A stretch of DNA of 36,330 nucleotides from Yes71-27 sp040758635 (GTDB taxonomy: Bacteria; Bacillota; Desulfotomaculia; Desulfotomaculales; Ammonificaceae), in the NCBI GenBank assembly GCA_040758635.1, contig JBFLVI010000020.1:1-36330 (forward strand), written 5' to 3'. The position numbers and the translations under genes are program-made. The first letter of the stretch is position 1; the number at the start of each line of letters is the position of its first letter. Positions 31,246 to 36,330 of the stretch are shown here, one piece after another. Under the pieces are notes generated by a model. That model did no database searches. It saw only the letters and a list, made by a program, of their open reading frames with translations, and had not been told where the DNA came from.

Positions 31246-32364
31246 ATGCGGCTTGGACTCAGACGGCTTTTCTTTCTGTGGATCTTTGTTTTTCTTCTGG
31301 TCTGGCCGGTTGAGGCGTGGGGGCAGCCGAAAGTCACGGCAGACGCCGCGGCTTTGATGGATGCCGACACCGGCGTATTGTTTTATGCCAAAAACGGTAC
31401 GCAGCGGCGTGAACCAGCGAGCCTCACCAAAATTATGACCTGCATCCTGGCTATGGAACTCGCTGACCCCGGCGAAGAGGTGACGGTGAGCCGGCGGGCG
31501 GCCAGGGTCTGGGTCGGCTCCGACATCGACCTCCGGACGGGCGAGCGGATCAAGTTAGGGGAGTTATTGAAGGCAGCCCTAATCTGCTCCGCCAACGACG
31601 CCACCGTGGCGGTTGCAGAGGGAGTGGCGGGTGACCACGACACGTTTGTCCGCTGGATGAACGCCAGGGCGGTTTTGCTCGGGATGCGGAAAACGAACTT
31701 CGTCAACACCAACGGATACTCGCACCCGAGCCATTACAGCACCGCCGCGGACCTGGCCGTTTTGACCCGCTATGCCCTGCGGAACCCCTATTTCGCGTCC
31801 CTGGTTCGAACCCGGGAGTCAACCATTCACTGGGTGGAGCCCCCGCGGAAGCTGCGGGTCAGGAACACCAACCGGTTGCTCCACGGCGGCTTTCCCGGGC
31901 TGACGGGGGTCAAGACCGGGACCACGGACAAGGCGGGGCAGTGCCTGATTGCCTCCGCGTCCCTGGAGGGGCGGAACCTGATCGCGGTGGTCTTGCACAG
32001 CGACGGCCGCTACTGGGACGCTAAAAGGCTGCTTGCGTGGGGGATGGAGGCGGCGGAAAAACTCCCCGCCTGCAACCGCGGCGAGTATTACACCCGCCTG
32101 CGGGTGCACGGCGGCCGATTGCCCGACGTCCCGCTGGTGGCCGACCGGGCGGTAACCGTATCTTTGCCGCGCGAGCAGAAAGATCTGCTGCAAAAAGAGG
32201 TGCGGCTCTTCCCGGCGCCGGCGGCGCCCGTGGAGCTCGGCCAACGCCTGGGGGAAGTTATTTTTCGGTGGCAAGACCAGGAACTGGGCCGTGCGGCCCT
32301 GGTCGCCGGCCGAAAGGTCGAAGAACGCCCCTGGTACTGGTCCTGGCGGCGCATCCCCTTTTAA
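31246..32364 (+). CDS. D-alanyl-D-alanine carboxypeptidase (DacF/PBP5-type)
   Basis: Trims the terminal D-Ala from peptidoglycan stem peptides. The 372-residue protein has a signal peptide (about residues 1-26) and the penicillin-binding motifs SLTK at 59-62, SAN at 115-117 and KTG at 223-225. A beta-rich C-terminal domain (PBP5_C type) follows and ends with an aromatic/basic amphipathic segment (WYWSWRRIPF) that probably binds the membrane. ATG behind AAAGGGG. In spore formers a homologue, DacF, sits next to spoIIA; here spoIIA is not seen. It diverges from the PdaB-like gene, so both may serve the envelope or spore cortex. Confidence 0.94.
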   Translation: MRLGLRRLFFLWIFVFLLVWPVEAWGQPKVTADAAALMDADTGVLFYAKNGTQRREPASLTKIMTCILAMELADPGEEVTVSRRAARVWVGSDIDLRTGERIKLGELLKAALICSANDATVAVAEGVAGDHDTFVRWMNARAVLLGMRKTNFVNTNGYSHPSHYSTAADLAVLTRYALRNPYFASLVRTRESTIHWVEPPRKLRVRNTNRLLHGGFPGLTGVKTGTTDKAGQCLIASASLEGRNLIAVVLHSDGRYWDAKRLLAWGMEAAEKLPACNRGEYYTRLRVHGGRLPDVPLVADRAVTVSLPREQKDLLQKEVRLFPAPAAPVELGQRLGEVIFRWQDQELGRAALVAGRKVEERPWYWSWRRIPF

Positions 32365-32473
32365 AACTTTTAAGAAATTTAAAAGAAAAATTACCTGTCC
32401 CGGCAGGATTTAATCGGGCATGTGTCGAAAACTCCCGCAAATACCCGAAATTTTAAGGGGGGACGGTGGAGTT

Positions 32474-32674
32474 ATGGCAATGTGCGAGTTTTACGAGAAG
32501 TGCCCGATTTACGCCAAGTTTAAAACCGACTTGCTGAAGAACATTTACATTAACAACTACTGCTCCGGGGATTTTGCCAGTTGCCAGCGTTACCAGATCC
32601 GCAAGAAAACAGGAAAACCTGCACCCGAAGATCTGCTGCCGGACGGCAAGACACTCAGCAAATTTCATAAATAG
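32474..32674 (+). CDS. Small four-cysteine protein, 66 aa
   Basis: ATG at 32474 with GGTGGAG upstream; the frame is open further to 32420 but that part looks uncoded. Four cysteines (C4, C10, C30, C37; CX5C and CX6C) suggest a zinc or iron-sulfur site. The N-terminus CEFYEKCPIYAKF resembles small conserved proteins of clostridia, from memory. The rest is basic (YQIRKKTGKPAPEDLL). Function unknown. It stands between the carboxypeptidase gene and tRNA-Val. Confidence 0.75.
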   Translation: MAMCEFYEKCPIYAKFKTDLLKNIYINNYCSGDFASCQRYQIRKKTGKPAPEDLLPDGKTLSKFHK

Positions 32675-32750
32675 CGGTTCTGACGACCGGTATATTAATT
32701 AATATACCAACCGAAGCTTTTGGTGTACTGTAACGAGTAATTGCGGCCGC

Positions 32751-32779
32751 TTGACAAAGCGCCTGCTTTGGGAGATAAT
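32751..32779 (+). promoter_or_regulatory. Sigma-A promoter of tRNA-Val
   Basis: TTGACA (32751-32756), 17-bp spacer, GATAAT (32774-32779). It lies 34 bp before the tRNA. Confidence 0.88.
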
Positions 32780-32813
32780 AAGATTCACAGAGGCGTTTAA
32801 CGACCTAAAAACC

Positions 32814-32888
32814 GGGCGGATAGTTCAGTGGGAGAACGTCTGCTTGACGCGCAGAAGGTCGTAGGTTCAATTCCTACTCCGCCCACCA
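32814..32888 (+). tRNA. tRNA-Val (anticodon GAC)
   Basis: The 75 bases fold as a cloverleaf: acceptor GGGCGGA/TCCGCCC, D arm GTTC/GAAC, anticodon stem TCTGC/GCAGA with loop TTGACGC (anticodon GAC), T arm GTAGG/CCTAC with TTCAATT. CCA is encoded. The anticodon reads GUC valine codons. The base after the anticodon is G. A promoter and a terminator frame it. tRNA 3' ends are common attachment sites and a mobile element appears to start just downstream. Confidence 0.95.
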
Positions 32889-32897
32889 TAGAGCGAT

Positions 32898-32931
32898 AAG
32901 GCTTCCGGGAATCGGGAGCCTTTCATTTTGC
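32898..32931 (+). terminator. Terminator after tRNA-Val
   Basis: AAGGCTTCC pairs with GGGAGCCTT (one G-T) around seven bases and is followed by TCATTTTG. Confidence 0.8.
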
Positions 32932-33260
32932 CCGTTTACAGCTACAGTTACAGCTACCGCACCCCAAAAGGCACTCAAACCCGCTTGCCGCAAGGCTTTC
33001 AGGACACCCTTTTAAGCGCCGCACCGCGGAACTCTCCTCTGTCCGGCAGAAAATTCGACAGAAACCGGGAGAAAAAAATCTAAAACTTAGCAACTACGCG
33101 ATAAACGCAGTTTTTCGTCTTATTTGTGCCGATATTGGGGTTGGCATAGTACGGAAGGAATTAGAACTTTGGTTGACAGAAAAAGAACGTGGTGGTAGGA
33201 TTGGGGGGAAAAAGCAAAAGGGCACCGGCGGCTGCCACCCGCTCGCTGCCCCAAAAGTAA

Positions 33261-33315
33261 AGACGCGCAAACAGAAAACTTTAGTTTTTTGTAACACCCC
33301 CTTGGGGTTGCGTCT
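33261..33315. repeat. Nested inverted repeats upstream of the element genes
   Basis: AGACGC and GCGTCT enclose 43 bases holding two inner hairpins: AAAACT-TT-AGTTTT (33275-33288) and AAC-ACCCCC-TT-GGGGTT. The closed block looks like a three-way structure in RNA or a regulator site. Confidence 0.55.
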
Positions 33316-33390
33316 ATACTTTTTATATTATACCATAGTCTCCACTGTCAAGTTTTTTGAAAAATTTTTTCGCGCAGGAAAGAATTCAAC

Positions 33391-33430
33391 GCGGGCGGGT
33401 GGCTTTAAAGTTGCTCGCCCGCTTGCTTTT
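33391..33430 (+). terminator. Terminator-like hairpin just before the excisionase-like gene
   Basis: GCGGGCG pairs with CGCCCGC around 18 bases and is followed by TTGCTTTTT. It ends about 28 bp before the next ATG and could act as an attenuator. Confidence 0.6.
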
Positions 33431-33457
33431 TAAAACAAATAAAGGAGGAACGGCGTT

Positions 33458-33667
33458 ATGCAGTTTCACGAACTACCAGAGGTCCTGAGCCCAAAGGACG
33501 TATTGAACTTCTTTCGCGCACAAGGAAAGCGGGGGCACCGAAAGCCTGGAAAAAACGCGGTTTACAATTTGTTCCGCAATCCAAATTTCCCCGCTGTGCA
33601 AGTAGGCAAACGGCGCTTCATCTCGCGCGAGGCGTTCCACCGTTGGTTCAACAATGAAGCAAAGTAA
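33458..33667 (+). CDS. Excisionase/AlpA-like helix-turn-helix protein
   Basis: The 69-residue protein is a single winged helix-turn-helix of the excisionase/MerR-like kind: LSPKDVLNFF, then KNAVYNLFRNPNFPAVQVGKRRFISREAFHRWF. PAVQVGKRRFISREAF is the typical wing of HTH_17 proteins. Such proteins direct excision or switch on genes of integrated elements. ATG behind AAAGGAGG, a near-perfect ribosome site. A terminator-like hairpin lies just upstream. The next gene starts 13 bp after its stop, so the two form one unit. Confidence 0.88.
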   Translation: MQFHELPEVLSPKDVLNFFRAQGKRGHRKPGKNAVYNLFRNPNFPAVQVGKRRFISREAFHRWFNNEAK

Positions 33668-33680
33668 ACGAGGTGCTGCT

Positions 33681-36221
33681 ATGATAACGCTCGACGATAT
33701 TCTCTCCCGCGTCCGCGAGCCCAAACCCGACGGCAAGGGGAGTTATATGGCCTTCTGCCCCTGCCATCCTGACGGGACGAAACAAGGCCCTGGCCATCCT
33801 CGCCGGAGCCTGCGGATCACTCCTAAAGACGATAAGGTTTTGCTTTACTGCTTCGCCGGCTGCCGGTATGAGGACATTATCGCTGCCCTTGGCCTGGCAA
33901 GAGAGCGCAAACAAAACCACCAGGAGCCGGAAGCCGTTTACCGGTACACTGATGAGAGCGGCAAGCTCCTTTTTGAGGTCTGCCGCTTCCCCGGCAAGCG
34001 GTTTGTGCAGCGGCGCCCCGACGGGGCAGGCGGCTGGAAATGGAACTTGGAAGGCGTCCGGCGGGTGCTTTATCGGTTGCCGGAGGTCCTGGCGGCGGTG
34101 CACGAAGACCGGACGGTTTTTGTGGTGGAGGGCGAGAAGGACGCGGACCGGCTGGCGGCTATCGGCTTAACGGCAACCACCTGCCCCGGCGGCGCGGGTA
34201 AATGGCGGCGGGAATACTCCGAGGCTTTGCGCGGCGCGGACGTGGTGATCCTGCCGGATAGCGACGAGCCCGGGCGCAAACACGCGGAGCAGGTGGCAAA
34301 GTCCCTGCGCGGGGTAGCGGCGAGCGTCAAGGTGCTGGAACTGCCCGGCCTGCCGGAAAAGGGAGACGTTTCCGACTGGCTGGCTGGCGGCGGCACGGCG
34401 GAAGAACTGCTACGGCTGGCGGCTGAGGCCCCAGAGTGGAGGGAGTCGGATGGGGAACCGGATAAGGTGATTCCCGGGACATGCTATTTGATAAACCGCG
34501 GCTGCTTTTGTTGGAGGAAGGATACTAAAGAAGGCCCAGTGACGGTTCCTTTGTGTAATTTTATGGCACGGGTGATCCGGGATGTATCCAGAGACGACGG
34601 CGCGGAAATAACCCGGATATTCGAGATTACCGGTCAACTGGCGAGTGGGAAAACGTTGCCGGTGATCCCGGTCCCGGCTGAGCGGTTCTTCTCAATGTCC
34701 TGGGTGGCGCAATGGGGCATTGATGCGGTCATTTCCGCTGGAATGGGCGCGAAGGATCGGCTACGCGAAGCGATTCAATTAGCAAGCAAGGGCGCGAAGC
34801 AGGAGCGGGTTTACACCCATATCGGTTGGCGTAAAATCGGTGACAATTGGGTTTACCTCCACGCGGGCGGCGCTGTGGGTGCCGATGGCGTTCTGGTGGA
34901 GCCGGAATCCGACGCCCTGAAGCGGTATACACTACCGGCTGACGGAAGTGTTGAAGCAGGCTTGCAGGCAGGCCTGCGGCTGTTAGAGATCGCGCCCCCG
35001 GAGATGATCCTGCCCCTGTGGGCGGCGGTGTGGCGGGCGCCGACCGCCTGCCTGGTGTATCCCACGCTGACCCTTTTCCCTTACGGCCAGACCGGGAGCT
35101 ATAAGAGCACAATCGCGGCACTGGTGCTGTCGCACTTCGGCGGACCTTTTAACAAGGACAGCCTGCCGGCGGACTGGATCGCTTCTGAAAATAGTCTGGA
35201 AAAGCTCTGTTTCCTCTGCCGGGATGCGCTACTGGTGATTGACGATTTCGCGCCCGAAAACAACCGGCACGAGGCGGCGAAAACGGAAAAGAAGATCAAC
35301 CGCATTATCGGCCAGATCGGAAACCGTTCGGCGCGGAGCAGGATGAAATCGGACCTGAGCCTGCGCCACGACTTCACGCCAAATTGTCTGTTAATGGTTA
35401 CGGGGGAACAACTACCGCTGGAGATTCAATCGCGGGCGGCCCGGATTCTGCCGATCCCCTTCGACAAAGAGAAGATTGACCTTCAAAAGCTGACGGCTTC
35501 GCAAGCCGAGGCCCACCTCTTGGCGCAGGGGATGCGCGGATACCTGGAGTGGCTTGCGCCACAAATGGACGGGCTGGCAAAGACGCTGCCGCGCCGGTTT
35601 GAAGAGCTGCGGGCGAAGGCTGCCGTTGACGGCCACGCCCGGCTCTCGGAGGCGGTGGCGCACCTGCAATTAGGGATGGAATTAGGGCTGCGGTTTGCGG
35701 TAGAGGCTGGCGTCCTGAGCGAAGCGGAAGCGAAAGAAAAAGAGGCGCGGTGCTGGGAAACGCTGCTGCACCTGGCGCGGGAGCACGGAAAGCTTTTGGA
35801 AGAAGAAAGGCCCGTAGTGAAATTTCTGCATACTCTGGACGCTATTTTCACGACTGGGCACGGCCACCTTCGCCACCGGGTGACAGGGGAGAAAGGCGAA
35901 TTCGGCAGCGATGGGGCTCTGTTAGGCTGGTATGACGACAGCGGGCTATACTTTATCCCTGAGGCGGGCTGGCGGGCGGTGCAAGAGTATTTGCGAGCTT
36001 CCGGTGGCTTCCCGATCCGGGAGCGGACGCTGCGGGATGCACTTCTAAAAGAGGGGATTTTAGAGCCGGACGAAAAAAGCGGCAAGAAAACGAGGGTCGA
36101 ATGGTGCGAAAACAAATCGCGGCGAGTCCTGACCCTGAAAAGAAGTTTATATGACTCCCTTTTACAAAAAGGTGTAAGAAGTGTAAGTGGGGCCGAAGAT
36201 GCAGACGCGGTGCCGTTTTGA
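33681..36221 (+). CDS. Phage/mobile element primase-helicase-like protein
   Basis: The 846-residue protein starts with a zinc-finger primase-like region (C26, C28, H29, C57, C61), then a TOPRIM fold with E150 (VVEGEKDADRL) and D193-x-D195 (ILPDSDEPGR). From about residue 240 a DUF927-like helicase region follows, with IGWRKIGDNWVYLH, a variant Walker A at 469-477 (GQTGSYKST) and Walker B LLVIDDFAP (D521, D522). An arginine-rich SRAARILPIPFD is near 585. A wHTH-like segment precedes the C-terminus. It should prime and unwind DNA at the element's origin. ATG at 33681 with GAGGTG upstream is preferred over ATG at 33654. Its 3' end contains the first GTGTAAG repeats. Confidence 0.85.
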   Translation: MITLDDILSRVREPKPDGKGSYMAFCPCHPDGTKQGPGHPRRSLRITPKDDKVLLYCFAGCRYEDIIAALGLARERKQNHQEPEAVYRYTDESGKLLFEVCRFPGKRFVQRRPDGAGGWKWNLEGVRRVLYRLPEVLAAVHEDRTVFVVEGEKDADRLAAIGLTATTCPGGAGKWRREYSEALRGADVVILPDSDEPGRKHAEQVAKSLRGVAASVKVLELPGLPEKGDVSDWLAGGGTAEELLRLAAEAPEWRESDGEPDKVIPGTCYLINRGCFCWRKDTKEGPVTVPLCNFMARVIRDVSRDDGAEITRIFEITGQLASGKTLPVIPVPAERFFSMSWVAQWGIDAVISAGMGAKDRLREAIQLASKGAKQERVYTHIGWRKIGDNWVYLHAGGAVGADGVLVEPESDALKRYTLPADGSVEAGLQAGLRLLEIAPPEMILPLWAAVWRAPTACLVYPTLTLFPYGQTGSYKSTIAALVLSHFGGPFNKDSLPADWIASENSLEKLCFLCRDALLVIDDFAPENNRHEAAKTEKKINRIIGQIGNRSARSRMKSDLSLRHDFTPNCLLMVTGEQLPLEIQSRAARILPIPFDKEKIDLQKLTASQAEAHLLAQGMRGYLEWLAPQMDGLAKTLPRRFEELRAKAAVDGHARLSEAVAHLQLGMELGLRFAVEAGVLSEAEAKEKEARCWETLLHLAREHGKLLEEERPVVKFLHTLDAIFTTGHGHLRHRVTGEKGEFGSDGALLGWYDDSGLYFIPEAGWRAVQEYLRASGGFPIRERTLRDALLKEGILEPDEKSGKKTRVEWCENKSRRVLTLKRSLYDSLLQKGVRSVSGAEDADAVPF

Positions 36222-36305
36222 GCCTCACCCCTTAGGTGTAAGTAAGTGTAAGAAAAGGTGTAATGAAAGCCCTCGCCTTACACTTTCCATTACCCCTTCT
36301 TACAC
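36172..36305. repeat. GTGTAAG iteron-like repeat cluster
   Basis: GTGTAAG starts at 36172, 36181, 36236 and 36246, with GTGTAAT at 36258. Inverted copies CTTACAC lie at 36277-36283 and 36299-36305. The segment 36246-36305 also forms a large imperfect hairpin centred near CCCTCG. Repeats begin inside the primase gene and run past its stop. They could be an origin or a recombination/terminator structure. Confidence 0.75.
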
Positions 36306-36330
36306 CTTGGGGGTAAGGGAAAACCCTTAG

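Larger units (their letters stand above)
32889..33457. other. 569 bp without a supported gene
   Basis: After the tRNA terminator the stretch holds a TACAGCTAC/TACAGTTAC tandem repeat near 32938, a plus frame free of stops from about 32900 to 33433 but without ATG or GTG start, a 55-nt structured block (33261-33315), a minus-strand TTGACA near 33350 and a terminator-like hairpin (33391-33430). The open frame may be a decayed gene or chance. Confidence 0.5.
32814..36330. mobile_element. Left part of a probable integrated element next to tRNA-Val
   Basis: Downstream of the tRNA come gene-poor DNA, an excisionase-like HTH gene, a primase/helicase-like gene and repeat-rich DNA. This content is typical of prophages or integrative elements. 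The integrase and second attachment site are not in the window, so the right boundary is unknown and the left boundary is placed at the tRNA by analogy. Confidence 0.6.

Noticed and set aside
32814..32888. tRNA-Asp
   Set aside because: The loop TTGACGC places GAC, not GTC, at the anticodon positions, which reads valine codons.
33094..33297. Minus-strand frame of 67 codons in the same region
   Set aside because: No convincing ribosome site or motif. A minus-strand TTGACA lies upstream, but evidence for a gene is too thin.
33173..33433. Plus-strand frame of 86 codons after tRNA-Val, starting at TTG
   Set aside because: No ribosome site, composition changes along it and it runs through structured repeats. 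Kept only as part of the gene-poor region.
36172..36310. CRISPR-like repeat array
   Set aside because: Repeats are only seven bases, spacing is uneven (9-55 bp) and both orientations occur. There are no cas genes.

Overview
The window looks like a chromosomal segment of an anaerobic, endospore-forming Firmicute of the Desulfotomaculum/Moorella kind. Evidence read from the sequence: high-GC coding DNA, sporulation genes (sigG, spoIIR, ylmC/ymxH, a PdaB-like deacetylase, a YhcN/YlaJ-type lipoprotein), a strictly anaerobic class III ribonucleotide reductase with its activase, a T-box in front of ileS, and strong AGGAGG-type ribosome binding sites. The species assignment is inference.

Layout. 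(1) 1-1219: a partial minus-strand beta-class DNA methyltransferase with a nuclease-fold-like tail. (2) 1412-19109: the classic Bacillus/Clostridium sigG-ylmC-ylmD-ylmE-sepF-ylmG-divIVA-ileS neighbourhood, but opened by several inserted modules: spoIIR; nrdR-nrdD-(two small ORFs)-nrdG; a winged-helix regulator with a radical SAM enzyme; an FmdB zinc ribbon and a beta-CASP nuclease; phoP-phoR-pstB-phoU placed between ylmD (pgeF) and ylmE (yggS); and proC between sepF and ylmG. (3) 19106-22568: ileS behind a near-perfect sigma-A promoter and an isoleucine T-box leader that carries a long extra hairpin. (4) 22511-27226, minus strand: polA-mutM-coaE-lytic transglycosylase operon. (5) 27446-32674: a SEC-C protein, DedA protein, spore lipoprotein, PdaB-like deacetylase, D,D-carboxypeptidase and a small cysteine protein. 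(6) 32814-36330: tRNA-Val(GAC) followed by the left part of what looks like an integrated mobile element: an excisionase-like HTH protein, a primase/helicase-like protein of 846 aa, and a cluster of GTGTAAG repeats at the window edge.

Regulation is unusually readable here. A sigma-F-type promoter precedes sigG-spoIIR. Two NrdR boxes exactly 32 bp apart flank the -10 of the nrdR-nrdD promoter. Four TTAACA-type hexamers at 11-bp period form a PhoP box in front of pstB. A sigma-G-type promoter precedes the spore lipoprotein. A T-box with AUC specifier controls ileS.

The most unusual items are the methyltransferase/nuclease-fold fusion, the hairpin insertion inside the T-box leader, the pstB-phoU pair without pstSCA, the wHTH/radical SAM pair of unknown function, the small-ORF pair between nrdD and nrdG, and the mobile element with iteron-like repeats behind its primase. 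I found no CRISPR array, rRNA or complete insertion sequence.
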